Shown in pieces: positions 23,346 to 35,402 of a stretch of 64,000 nt of DNA; position 1 is the first letter of the stretch; every line of letters starts with the position of its first letter. The notes under the pieces are model-generated. The model saw nothing but the letters and a program-made list of their open reading frames with translations. It did no database searches and was not told the origin of the DNA. Location of the stretch: the NCBI GenBank assembly GCA_028455995.1, contig JABELC010000013.1, positions 248,001-312,000 on the forward strand, given 5' to 3'. Position numbers and translations under genes: made by a program. This DNA is from Scleromitrula shiraiana (lineage: Eukaryota; Ascomycota; Leotiomycetes; Helotiales; Sclerotiniaceae).

Positions 23346-24204
23346 AAGTACTGCATTATATTCAAGGTTCAAATGTTAACTGTCGAATTCGGCTGTTACC
23401 CCAACATTTTAGTACTGTTACTCAGATCGAAGATGTACCTACTTCGTAAACAAAATCTAATCTCTATCTAACCCTTTTACTACTGCTTCTGTAGATCTAT
23501 TAAAATAGTCTGCATTATTACATATAAAAGACGTTTAATCAGCTGATCAATTAAACACATATAAATCAAATGATAAATCAAATGATATATCGATGAAATG
23601 AATAGGGTTTCAACCCTAAGAGATAAGTTGTCAGTATAGTCTTTTTTTTTCATTTGTTTATTATTATTGTCAATAATAATAATGATTTAATTCCAAGTTC
23701 TCTCCATATGTGTTGTGTTGTGTTGTGTTGTGTTGCTGGGTGAATAATAATGATACGAGTAGAAAAACTTCTTCATCCCCACTTTCTTACTTATCAGGTA
23801 TAGTCTTCCCGCATTATCCTTACTAGCTTATAATTTATCATGTTTTGTGTGGAACACTTCAACTGTTGTACCGGCATGAATCTTGACGATCCTGTTCAAC
23901 GTAACGCTGTCTACCCTATCTCTCGGTATTCTTACATAAAATAGAATACTTACATCACACTTTTTTGGATATATACCTATATGGGTGGGAGATAGATCAC
24001 CGTTTTTAATTATTCCATCATACCACACAACCGGGTGGCGACAAGGTTATGAGCGCTCACCTTCTATAAGTTATATTCATCGACTACTACATTAGCGATC
24101 CATAATTTCCGTTACTCGATTTCTGATCTTGTGATCGCATTTGAAAAGGTCACCTGCTATACACAATAGCTGACTCGGATTCAATCAATATCTGCTCTAA
24201 GGAT

Positions 24205-27200
24205 ATGCCACTCATGATGGATGATGATATGGAAGTTGACATGGACGATCTCTTTGGTGATGGTACCGGCTTATCATTACCTACCAGACCACCGTCAAAG
24301 GAAATTCACCAAAGAGTTGATGAACTCAGAGGAAGTGGATGTTGCCAGTAAGATATATCAAAAACTTTTTATCGGTTCTTAGGCTAATAGCGCGATTCTT
24401 TCTTCTAGAGGGATTGCTTGGTCAAAATGGGGTAGTATTGCCTCGATAAATTCAGCTGGGACTGGATTGGAATTGAGGAATCTACGATGTCATCCTGATA
24501 ATGGTTCATGGGGATTAAGTGAACCAACAGTGACTCCTCAATTGTCCACAAATTCAGATGGAGGTCCATTGAAGCATTTATGTTGGAGTCCTACTGGTTC
24601 TGAACTAGCCGTCATTGATTCTGTAGGCCGTGTGACTATCCTACAGATATTTTCATCTTTAAATAAACCTACCCTTGTTAGACCTTGTACTGCAGACCCT
24701 ACAGATGATCTTCACGCGATCGTAGGTTGCTTCTGGTTAAATCTTGGTCCGGTTCAAAATAGAACAGTAGGTCTTCTTTAGATGCGTATTTGTATTCTTC
24801 GCCTATCTAACTTTGTCTTAGCAAACGGTTCTTTATGGTCCTGCGATTAAGGCAGCATCTGGTTTCCGATATGAAGCATCTCAAGCTCCCATTCTTGGAC
24901 CTACACATCCCAATCATTCAAAATCCGCATTTGTATATGTCACAACAAATGGGTCTCTGCGAGTATTGTGGCCACAAAATCATCCACAGGGTAATAATAA
25001 CAAGTGGATCGAGTCACATACAGAGCTCGAAAGTATTATTTCTTCGGATGACTTGATCACTCACGCAGCTATATGTGCTGATAAATGTGAGTTTCTAGAG
25101 GACTTTTATATGTATCCTGCTAATTTTTTTACGTAGCTGCTACTCTATTGATTGCATTTGCAACGGCATCAAAACAACTACGCACGATCCGGGCTATGAT
25201 AGATTGGGGAATTCCAAAAACTAACGAGAAATACAACCTGATGACAATTCAATTAAATGCATCGATCAAAATAAGGCCTCTTGCAAGTACTAGTTGGCTT
25301 CATGATATGCCAGGAGATACTTTGAACCCTTCGCATATGGAACCATCAATGGTGCAGCTTTCTCAACTAGAATTCTTAGCCCCAAATATAGATAATGCTG
25401 GTCGTCCCTCTCCTCCAACTATTGTAGCCATCCGATCTTATTTACCAGGATCGACTTCACATTTTAATCAGGAAGTTCATACTACGATAGATAGATGGGA
25501 AGTTAGAGAAAGAACTCAAAGTGTACATACGGCTTTTGAACACTTATCATCACGTAGAAGTAGTATTGGAACACAACCCTCGGTATGTCATATGCTCATC
25601 GTTAGAATGACTTTTACTAACCTGATTAGGGAATCGTACTGTTAAAGAAGCTAGAGAGTTTTACCATTAACAAAATAGTAGTTGCAATACAACCTATAAA
25701 TCTCGGCAAAATCATTTGCTTTGCATATAGCGATAGCTCGGTCGATTATCGTGACCGAATCACAATGAATGAAACCTTTAATGATGGCGATTTAGATCGG
25801 GTTTTGCATTTGTCACAAATAGGATTCTCATATTCTGAAGACGAGCCTTGTAAGTATCAACGATTGCTAGAAAGACTATGCTGATCAATCCTTCGAAGGT
25901 CTACAAGTTGCATTGTCACCAAGTTATTGCTCACTCGTTCAAATTCGAAACGATGGGAAAGTACACTGGAAGCAATTAGATTATCATCTAGGAGAGATTG
26001 GGACAAGTATGGAGGATCGTAAGTTATCTATCAGTCTCATAGATAGATGATATACTAACGGTAGACAGCACGATATGCGGCAATGATTGCAGCTTTAACT
26101 TTATCTTGCTCGACTGCTGTTATGACAGCAATTAATTATGATGATGTAATAGCAACTGCCCATAAACATGTGAAAAATAGTATGTTCAATCTATTGTTAC
26201 AATCGATTCTCCTTACTAATAATTCTAGACTTTTCTTATGATTGGCTCACAGAGCTTTCTCGAATATTAAAGGTCAACGTAGATTATTCAGAAGAGGCAC
26301 ACTACGACGTTCTAATACGAAACACTACTATTCAATTGTGTTTGAGCATTCAAAACTCTCTTGGGTTCAAAGGTACCTTTAACCCTCGAGAATTCGCTGG
26401 GAAATTTGCTTGGCTAGTTCTACAATTACGAAATATTGTCGTGCTCATTACAATGGCTGCAAATGTGAAAGTTTCTGGACCAACTCCCGATAAGAGCTCT
26501 TCACCTCTTGATGATCCAGGTATTTAAAGTGTCCACCCCACACTCTTATCATACTAACACTTTCCTCAAGAGGTTATAAACGCTCTAGCTGGTTCCGTCC
26601 GCTGGGTTCTAGATCTCATGGCTTGGATAATCGATACCCTCCTCGCACTACCTAGCACTCTACCCCCCGAAATAACCCTAAACTCACCAGACTCACTTTC
26701 TCTCCCCTCTCTCCTCTCTCACCTCCACTCCACCAACACTATCTCCCTCCACCTCCTCCTCTCCTCACCCACCCGAGGTTTCCTAACCGCCATCTGCCGC
26801 CGCCTCCAACATCTCGAATACATAGCCCGCAAAGCCATGGCCCACAGCAACACCTCTCCACCCAGCGCCCAACAGCCCGGTCCTCAGCAACCGCTCTCCC
26901 CAGCTCTCAGATCCGCTTACCTGCAGATCGCCCAACTTGCAGGCTCCTCCATCATCCGCATCAAAACATTCGACACCCTCCTCGGTTCTGTCACCTCCCT
27001 CGTCAAAAATGCTTACGCTTCGCATAAACCATCGTTCTCGGGAAGTCACACGGCGGAAAAAGCCCGCAATAATCTCGAGATTAAAATGTTATTCGGGGGG
27101 GAAATCCCGGCGGCTTTCAAACCCGTTATCGTCGAGCTATTTAGAGGCGTAGAGGGTGTTCCGAAATCAGAAGATAAAGAACCCGGAGAAGGCAGTGTTG

Positions 27201-27583
27201 GATTACTAGAAACAGTGCGGAATGAAATCGATCCCGCCAATCTCTGGTTCACGGACTTCACCATGCTGGAGGTGGATGAAGATGAGATGTGCGTGGGGAA
27301 GAGGAAGAGAATGGGCGAGACGATGGATTGTTTTAGGAAAACGTGGCTGGTGGATTTGAAGAAAAATCACGCGAATGGCGGAGGTAATGCGAAGAGCGGC
27401 GATAAAGACGCGAGTAGTACGGCGCTGGCCGGCAAGAGATGGAGGAGGTGTGCGAGGTGTGCGGCCGTTATGGAGGATGTGCTGAGTTCGAGACAGGCGT
27501 TGCAGTGGTTGGCTATGCAGCAGAGGAGGTGCTTTTGTAGTGGGTATTGGAATACGCTTACGGGGGGTGAGATGGTCGCTTAG
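24205..27583 (+). CDS. MED16: Mediator of RNA polymerase II transcription subunit 16
   Basis: Nine exons: 24205-24347, 24409-24766, 24822-25086, 25137-25582, 25630-25849, 25899-26018, 26069-26179, 26229-26519 and 26571-27583; 988 residues. All junctions are GT-AG and keep frame. Family features are the acidic start (MDDLFGDGTG), GIAWSKWGSIA, the WD-like segment HLCWSPTGSELAVIDSVGRV, the middle INALAGSVRWVLDLMAWIID, and the C-terminal Cys/His-rich end (RRCARC...RRCFCSGYWNTL). Med16 (Sin4) is a tail-module subunit that links activators to RNA polymerase II. The 3' third of the last exon is G-rich and its 5' third C-rich, unlike exons 1-8, which are AT-rich (see findings). Confidence 0.93.
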
Positions 27584-28189
27584 GTTTTGGATGTTTGGAT
27601 TGTGCTTGTGATGGATAGGTGATTGATTGATCCGTTACTTTGGATATAGATAAATTGTTAATATATTGATTGATTGGTAGTTAGAAGATGGTTAAAAGCG
27701 TGTTAGAATGAATGTATGTATGTATGAATGAAATATAATTATATAGGTATAGAGATGGAATAAACAAAAAACAAAGATCTATCCATATACATATACATAT
27801 ACATATACAAATCCATCTCATCAACCCCATACCCCCAGCAACGTTAACACCAATATCCAAGCCCATATCGCGTTATCAAGGAACGAAGCCATATAAAGCC
27901 CACATGGCACCGCACAGATATAATAAAGATCATGCAGCGGAGTGAAGGGGTGGCAGAACAGGATGTATAGTTTTATTGAGATATTTTTTGTGTAGTTTAA
28001 TTGGATTTGATTTGATTTCTGGGATGGGGATGGGGATATAGAGAGGATGTGGATGTGGATGGGCTGCGAGTTGGGTTTTAGAGTGGTGAGTCGTGAGTCG
28101 TGCGTTAGTTTTTAGGGTGGGAAGATGGAGATGGTGATGGTGATTGTGGGGGGGATTTGAATCATGATATTCGTTTTCTGCTTGCTCTT
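27584..28189. other. Intergenic downstream of MED16
   Basis: 3' region of MED16 plus simple repeats (ATACAT units near 27785-27810, GGATGGGG-like runs near 28020-28060). No gene is seen. Confidence 0.45.
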
Positions 28190-28531
28190 CTACGAAGCTA
28201 AAGAATCCGAAACCGAAAGGGGTAACTTCTCATACGTATACGATAGATAGTCCCTCTCGAGTAAGAAATCCCATTGGGTATCATAGGGTACTGACACCCT
28301 ATAGGATTCTAAACACTGGACTCGGTAATTCGTAGTTCTCTTCTCTTCTTTTTGTTCTTGTTCTTGTTCTTGTTCTTGTTTTGTCGATGATGAATGAGAG
28401 GAAACGGAGTACAAATATAGAGCGAGCAGCAACGAGAAGATTATCTCGATAATGAAGAATAGGAGCGGGATGGTGTGAGTCCAGTTGAAGGGGGCGCCGG
28501 CGCAGTTGGGTAGCTGCGGACTGGGTATCAT
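28190..28531 (-). CDS. Possible small membrane protein
   Basis: A 113-residue frame on the minus strand with a clear hydrophobic helix (about residues 21-42, IPLLFFIIEIIFSLLLALYL) after a short Cys-containing N-terminus, then a (QE)n stretch encoded by a TTGTTC repeat, and a charged C-terminal part. I do not recognise it. The ATG is the first in frame. Composition after the repeat looks coding-like, but with no homologue in mind and a microsatellite inside, it may also be chance. Confidence 0.35.
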   Translation of the reverse strand: MIPSPQLPNCAGAPFNWTHTIPLLFFIIEIIFSLLLALYLYSVSSHSSSTKQEQEQEQEQKEEKRTTNYRVQCLESYRVSVPYDTQWDFLLERDYLSYTYEKLPLSVSDSLAS

Positions 28532-29549
28532 GCTGTAGTGTGCATGAGGCTGAGTTCGAGAGTTTGGTGGTGGGTGGGTGGAAGAGTGGGAGAGAGAGGC
28601 GTATAATGGGGTATAGCGATGGGTGGGATAGAGAGGCGTATAGTGGGGTATAGCGATGGGATGGAGATAGCGGCGATAGTGCTAATCGCGATGCTACAAT
28701 TGACGAGGTATTTGTACCGATGTATTATCGACGTTGATTGTTACTTGTTGCAACGATCGATTTTCCTGGTCTGGAGGAACTAGATATAGAGCTCGGTTGT
28801 GAAATCGTATTATTCCTCGAATCAATGAACGAATGAATGAACTCGAGTCGCGTTTCTATGACTCCATTTGCATTGCTCGATATTGATGTATCGTCTACGG
28901 TAATGGGCAGATGGGTTTAACTTCATCGCACTTTTTTTTTTTTTTTTTTTTTTTTTAGGATCGTGGTTCAGTACTGTGTGTGTATGATTGCTAATAAAAC
29001 TTGTATTGTGATATGATATGATAGATACGGTACTTACTTTACTTTACGAAGTCTATAATCTCGACATCCCGAGTATGATTTTCGAAGTAATGAACCCTTT
29101 TCCGCCTGGTAGGTTTCATCGAGGATATATTCGGTTAGGCACTAAGGTCCTTGTCTCTGTGGTTGGTTTGTCAATAAATGATATTGAAGATGAAAAAGCG
29201 AAGATGCGAACTTCCGATATCTTAAAGGTGCTCTTTGGCTGGTCTATTTTGATGGATTGGTAATGGTAGATTTATAAGTATGTAGGTGCTTCGACATCCC
29301 AATCAGCCAACCACATTTGAAAGCAAACTTGCGAATAACCTCACGCTATATGGTTTTAGGCAATCTTAGACTCCAGTATAAAGATCAAATGATGAAATGA
29401 TATTGTTTCGATCATTTCCGAATATATATAAAAGAATACAATATGTCTTTTCCATCCATCCCTCACCATCAACAAACTTCCCAATCTCATCTCCAAACTT
29501 CTCCACACCCCCACTTAAGAACAATCGAAATCAATACACTTCATACAAA
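28532..29549. other. Intergenic with 25-base T run
   Basis: It contains GGTATAGCGATGGG direct repeats near 28605-28660, a T25 run at 28932-28956 and a CCATCC-rich stretch near 29450. A frame of 81 codons at 29018-29263 (MIDTVLTLLYEVYNLDIP) is not supported by anything else. Confidence 0.45.
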
Positions 29550-30000
29550 ATGAGCAATCTCCTCGCCGTCATTGGTGCTACTGGCCAACAGGGAGGCTCA
29601 GTCATAAATCACATACTAAACACACCCACCCTATGCCAAAAATACCAAATCCGCATCCTCACCCGCATCCCAAAAGCCGGCCGAGAAATCCATCGACCTC
29701 GTCCAAGCCGACGTAACCGACCGCGCTTCTCTCAAAACAGCTCTCACAGATGAGATTATTGCGGCGTTGTTTAAGTCTTGCGGGAAGGATATTTTTATGA
29801 GAGGGTGGGTTCATGTGGAGGAGTTCAAGAGGAGTGTGCCATTCGGATCGGATATTTTTGCCGAGGGGTTTCTATTCAATGAGGAATTTGAATATTCTGG
29901 CTCCGGGGAGAAGGAGAAGGTTGCCTGGGCTGTGGAGAACGTGAGTGGGAAGTTGAGTACTCTGGGGGAGTTTGTTGGAGGCTCATCCATTTCGACTTGA
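29550..30000 (+). pseudogene. NmrA-like NAD(P)-binding protein relic
   Basis: The ATG at 29550 opens MSNLLAVIGATGQQGGSV, the Rossmann fold GxxGxxG start of NmrA-like proteins, and continues to RILTRIPK. The frame is then wrong: one base too many in AAAA near 29668-29672 shifts it. In the next frame family text resumes (KSIDLVQADVTDRASLKT) up to about 29755. It then jumps straight to a C-terminal-looking end (ELFKS-like AALFKSCGKDIFMRG, VAWAVENVSGKLSTL, GEFVGGSSIST, stop at 30000). About 200 central residues normal for the family are missing. So it carries an internal deletion and a frameshift, and I regard it as dead. Intact members bind NAD(P) and act as redox-sensing regulators. Confidence 0.75.
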
Positions 30001-33000
30001 AGAATTGAGAGAATCGAGAGGGCTTTATATAAGTGAGTGGAATATTGCAAACAGAGTTGGCAAGGAGGAATATGAAGGGGGACTGAAAGTATAAAGAATA
30101 GGCATACGATATGATTGTTAGCTGTGAATAGAAAATCTCATTGTACGATGATCAGTATAGATCCAAGAAAGTGAACAAATACCTGTAAAGTCCTTACAAA
30201 GCGTAATTAATATACTCCAATTTATTTGTGATGTATATATGCCTCAAACTGATCGTTGTATACCGGTGAACATTTACCAGTGACTTATACCAACGACCTC
30301 TATCTCAAAACAAAACATCATCAATAAACCTTGGGACGTCAGGTATTCAAAAAGACACTCCCTCCGCCCAGAACATAAGCCAGCTAGCCGATCTTCAAAG
30401 GGTGAGATCCACCAGTAAATGAATTATGAGAATAGACCAAGTAGTATTATCAACTCGCGATACAATTTCAACATTAAAAAAGAAAGAAAAAAGGCAGGAA
30501 TCACTCTTTCATTCATATTTATTTTATAAGTAGAGATGATATTCCTTACATTCTAAATCCATATTCTCTTACTTGCTAGGGAAACTTCGTATACGGGTAT
30601 ATAACGAGACGTAAATGTGTAGAGGCGAATATCTAGAATTTCATGATCCTCATTCTAAGAATATGAATAAAGTGAAGAGAAGAGAAGATGAATTTCCTAT
30701 ACCCATTTCGCTGATGGAACTTTCATAACGACTTTGTATGGATCCATCATAATGGTATCACATCACATCACGTGGCCAGTCAGTCGAGGGAAAGAAAACA
30801 AATGATGAGTTTCTGTACCTTGGATTGTATCAAATATATGTGCTTGGAATATAGATGAGAAGGGTGGTATAGACTGCTTGCTATACCTACATACATAGAA
30901 CCGATAGGTTTTGAAACACTCCCCAGAACAGGATTCAATGAGAAATGGGGAGCGGGAAAGGGAAAGGGAATGGGAAAGTAAACGAAGGAATGGGGTAGAG
31001 ATGAATTCTTTTTATAGATATATATATATAGATATATATATAGTTCGTGCAACATAGTGACGAGATGATATTTCCATGGGAGAAAAACATAGGGGTTGGA
31101 AAAAGTGACACTGGAATCTACATCTATATCTACATCTATATCTACATCTATATCTACATCTATATCTACATCTATATCTACATCTATATCTACATCCATC
31201 TACATGAGAAAGTAAGAAGAAGAACCATGTAGATGAAACAGCCACACAGAACCATACCTCCGAACACCCACACACATAGATAACCACCACGTAATCCAAC
31301 GCATATATATACATGTACGATTATATCTGCATGTAAAAGCGTGTGATATTTACATGTAACATACATACTCCTTTATAGGATTTCAATATTGAGCTCCCAT
31401 TCCTCCAGTCAGGAACGACGAGGTGGGTTTTTTTCGGATTGGGGAGGAATAGTTGGTTGGTTATTTGATTGATTGGCTTTTGATGAATGAATGAATGGAT
31501 GAATGGATGGATGGATGGATGGATGGTCTGGTCTGACTTGATTTAAACGATGATACACAACATCACTCATCTCATCATCTCATCATCTTATAATCCATCA
31601 ATCCATCCATTGACGCTCACCCATCACATCGCACCAAGTACGAAATTTACTAAAGATGACGGATGGTGAGATCTGGGGTAGCAGAGGATGTAGCAGAGGA
31701 TGAAAGGTTTTAGTTTTGCGTAACTTTACTGCAGTGCTCGCAATATGATGGTATATGGTTTGGTTTGAAAGGATGATTTAGCTCTTGCTTTTATGGAATG
31801 AATGAATGTATGAATAAATAAATAAATGAATGGGAATTTGATGGATATATAGATAAAATCAAACACTTGTTTATTTATATAATTGACAGAAACTTTCTGT
31901 TCGATTTGGTGTTATGATGATGATGTATATTTTAATAACCTTAAAACACCGATTATTTACCAGTATATCAAGTTCAAGCAAAGTTGAAACTTGAGAATAA
32001 AAATATACGTTTTCTCTTCTTTAAATCTTTCTATTTTTTATATAATATATATAATAAATAATAAGCTCGCTTCTTTTCAATATCCCACATGCGATTTTAT
32101 TATTCTTTAGGTATAATCCGATTCGATTCGATTTGATTTGATTTGATTTAATTCGATTTAATCAATGATATATATATATATAAATGTAACACTGCATAAT
32201 AGACAAACATCTTACATACATACATATTTACTACATACATATGTACGTACATACGTACTATGCACCCACAACAGTAAAATCCTATCCGATGCAGAAGTTA
32301 TTTATTTAATCTCCCCTTTACCTCCCCTTACTCACTCATTTACTAATAATACATTCCATACACACCATATCATACACCATACATATACACCACAAAAATA
32401 CTAACAAACTATACCTCCATTTCGCACGAGGTACCAATGCATCAATAAGCGCATACATGCATGCATGCATGCATGCATCGACCAAACTATCGGTATCGTA
32501 TTATATTATATTGTATTATATCATAAATAAATAAATAATATTAATCAATGACTTAATAATTACCTGTTGTTAAATTGGCTGGCTTTATAGTTTTATTTTA
32601 TCCTGTACTATACTATGCCATACTATACTATAATAACGAATACTATACTATACTATACTATAATAGCGAATCTTATACTATACCAAATCTTCGAAACGCG
32701 GATGAGCAGGCCAATAGTGAGAGTTGGAGCTGGTTTTTGGAGCGTGGTTGGAGGTGTTGGTTGGTTAAAAGTATCGGTTAATTGGAGATATTAGTTAGTT
32801 GAAAGTGTTGGTTGGTTTCTTTTAGGTTTCGGAGATGAGATGAGATGAGATGAGATAAAATAAAACAAAGGAATGGTTAGGGGATGGATGAGTAGGTTTT
32901 CATTTTCATTTTCATTTTCATTTTTATTCTGGCGGACCGATAGATGGATAGATGAAATTATATATATATATATATATGGTAAAGGAAGCATGCAAAAAAG

Positions 33001-34140
33001 TAAATTCAAGCAATTCTATAGATTAAACGAAGTCTGGACCACTCACCGTATGTTTAAGTATTTGAAATCTATAGTAGGGTGGAAGAGCATTGACAACATC
33101 TTATAAAATATAAGGTCTAGCATAGCCCTAAATTCGGCATTTCAAAAGAATATATATCGATAATGAAAAGAAAGTAGTGCCGCTCTCTCCCCACAGCCTC
33201 GTAAGATCTAACAAGTTACAAGCCGTACTTATTAATTATTAGTAAGTAGTCTAGGATAGATGGATGTATGGGTACTCCATAGAGACATGGGATTTGGTTT
33301 CATTGATAAGGTTTTCTAAAGGGCTGATGTATGATTTCCGATATAGACCCATTAGGATTAGCTTTATTCAAGTATATCTAGGTTTAGGTTAAAGTTCCAA
33401 CTGCAATGTTAGTTGAGTGTCAAAAAAGCTTGTCAGTACCTAGTCTGCCGTTTGATGGAGGAGCCTTAAGGGAATAATCGAGTAGAGCACAGAGAATAGA
33501 ACAGAGCTAGAAATTTCCGTATGGCGAGTGATGAAGAATAGAATGGAGGACCTAGAACTTATTATAAAATGTACCCGTTGTACAGCACCGATATATATAT
33601 ATATATATATTCTTAGAAATAGGAAAGAAAAAACGAACCTCGCCTCATGTTGTGAAACGACGAGGCTACAATACATATTAATGTTGTATTCTTCTCTGTT
33701 TGTTGGTCGTATAATAAAATTGAGTCAGCAACCTGGAGGTTGTATAACATGCTAAGGTAGGTGTGGATGAAACTCAAGGTTACTTTCAAGTATACACACA
33801 CAATGAGTAGTGGACTTGACTCCTACACGTGCACTGTAATTATGTCCAGCTCTTCCTATTCCTATCCAATGTCGTCTGTCTGCCTATCTTTCATCGATTC
33901 TTATAATAAAGAAGAGTTGTATGCCAAGGTCTTGAGATATCTTGACTTTTTAGATCATCGTATGAAAATCTATCTATCATCGATATCTCAATAACAATCA
34001 CAATAACAATAACGATAACGATAACAACAATAATAATAATAATAATAATAATAATCAGACAACGATATATGGAAGCGTAAGAATCCTCTTTTGTGGGGGA
34101 ACATCAAACTCAACCAATTAAATGCATTATCTGAATATTT
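30001..34140. other. Gene-poor repeat-rich region
   Basis: About 4 kb with no convincing gene. Besides the dodecamer array at 31118-31196 it has AT dinucleotides (31017-31042, 32170-32182, 32958-32980, 33590-33611), GGATGAATG units (31480-31525), TTTGATTTGATT units near 32130-32150, ATGC units (32455-32478), CATACTATA units (32610-32670), GAGAT units (32832-32856), TTTTCA units (32897-32925) and AAT/AAC trinucleotides (33995-34055). Frames here of up to 139 codons come from the repeats. Confidence 0.6.
31118..31196. repeat. Dodecamer minisatellite CTACATCTATAT, about 6.5 copies
   Basis: Perfect 12-bp tandem units. On the minus strand it encodes alternating Asp-Val-Asp-Ile, which produces a spurious frame of 139 codons. 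Confidence 0.95.
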
Positions 34141-34299
34141 AAACCTTCTTATCTATTGAACATCCCACTAACTTAATTAGGAAACCACATTTTAAATAAT
34201 CCTTGTAAGCCACATTGATATCAGTTTGAATTATAATCCAATCTACATGTATTAAGGAGGGTAAGTCCCGTTTTTAATAAAGAAAAAGAAATGATTCTT

Positions 34300-34333
<34 letters not shown>

Positions 34334-35402
34334 TCATAATCTCTATTACTTCATGCACTGGGCTGACTTCCGCTCCAAGTAAAGCCCTGGGAACATTTGA
34401 GACGAGATAATCAAATCCCTTGTCAAAAGAATTACGGCAGTGCAACCCACACCGGTATGTATCTACATATCTTTTAGGTGAAGTAGTAGCCTTGAGCTAA
34501 TCATACCATACCATACAATACCATACCATACCATACCATACCATACCATATCATATCGTATGGCATGGCTGCTTTCGTATATTTGTCCTTTGCCCCAGTT
34601 GTATGGTTATTAATCTACCTTAGCTTAATAAGTATCTAATAACTCTTGCATAAAACTAATGTTTCTCCCATTAACCAACCCACTTTTACTTTTTTTTTCA
34701 CTCTCCTCCTCCTCCACCTCCTCCTTCCCCGTTATTGTGTTATTGTGAATCCTCAAATATAATTGACAAAAGCGGTCAATATTTTAAATTCCAGTTGGTG
34801 TGTTGAGTGGCTGGTAAATTTTAAATTTTAAATATTATATATTAAATTTTATATCAAATCTTTTATTAAAGAAAGTCTATTGGTCTATTCAGTTTTGAAA
34901 ACCGATTTAAAACTGAATAGTCAAGTAATTTATTAGTCAAAATTTCCACTTTCGAACTTTTCTTCTTCTTCTTCAACTCACCTTCAAGTTCTACTCATCC
35001 GGTAAATACCTTCCGAGCTCTCCCGGTCTTTAGTCCTTTAGTCCTTTGACTTCATCTAAAGGTGTTTTATATTCACATTGACCTATCACCGATCTCGGCC
35101 AAATCTTTCTTATCTTTTTAACTATCCAATACAATACGATATAATACAATACAATACAATACAATACAACAACTCAGCCTCACTTCGAATAACTTTCTAA
35201 GCCTCCCCTCCCCACCCTTGCCCCGTTGCAAAAGAAATCTTCCTCTTCGATCTTTATAGATCTATCCCATACATAGTCCTTTTATATGCAATTGCATTTC
35301 CTCAAGCTGTTCCTCAACTTTATTTGATCAATCCATTACTTTATACAACTCTACTCGGAATAAATATTTACTACCAACCAAACTGTTGAAGAAATATTCA
35401 AT
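34141..35402 (+). promoter_or_regulatory. Ammonium transporter upstream region with GATA sites and a hairpin
   Basis: Three HGATAR-type sites (binding sites for the fungal nitrogen regulator AreA/Nit2) can be read: TTATCT at 34149-34154, AGATAA at 34405-34410 and TTATCT at 35110-35115. A perfect 12-bp inverted repeat, CTATTCAGTTTT (34885-34896) and AAAACTGAATAG (34909-34920), lies about 490 bp before the ATG. Simple repeats (AATC)n at 34300-34332, (CATAC)n at 34504-34555 and AATAC near 35128-35168 are present. Control by nitrogen starvation is inferred from the gene's function. Confidence 0.5.

Larger units (their letters stand above)
22226..24204. promoter_or_regulatory. Divergent upstream region of sirtuin and MED16, repeat-rich
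   Basis: 2 kb without a gene. It holds GAGTAT units at 22260-22295, a 15-base G run (22502-22516), short TGATGGG repeats near 22570-22605, a 255-bp TATGAT/TATGAC array (23091-23345), and TGTGT repeats near 23708-23735. Both promoters must lie at the two ends. Confidence 0.5.

Noticed and set aside
30780..31314. Frames with repeated Asp-Val-Asp-Ile or Cys-Arg-Tyr-Arg
   Set aside because: Translation of the 12-bp minisatellite.
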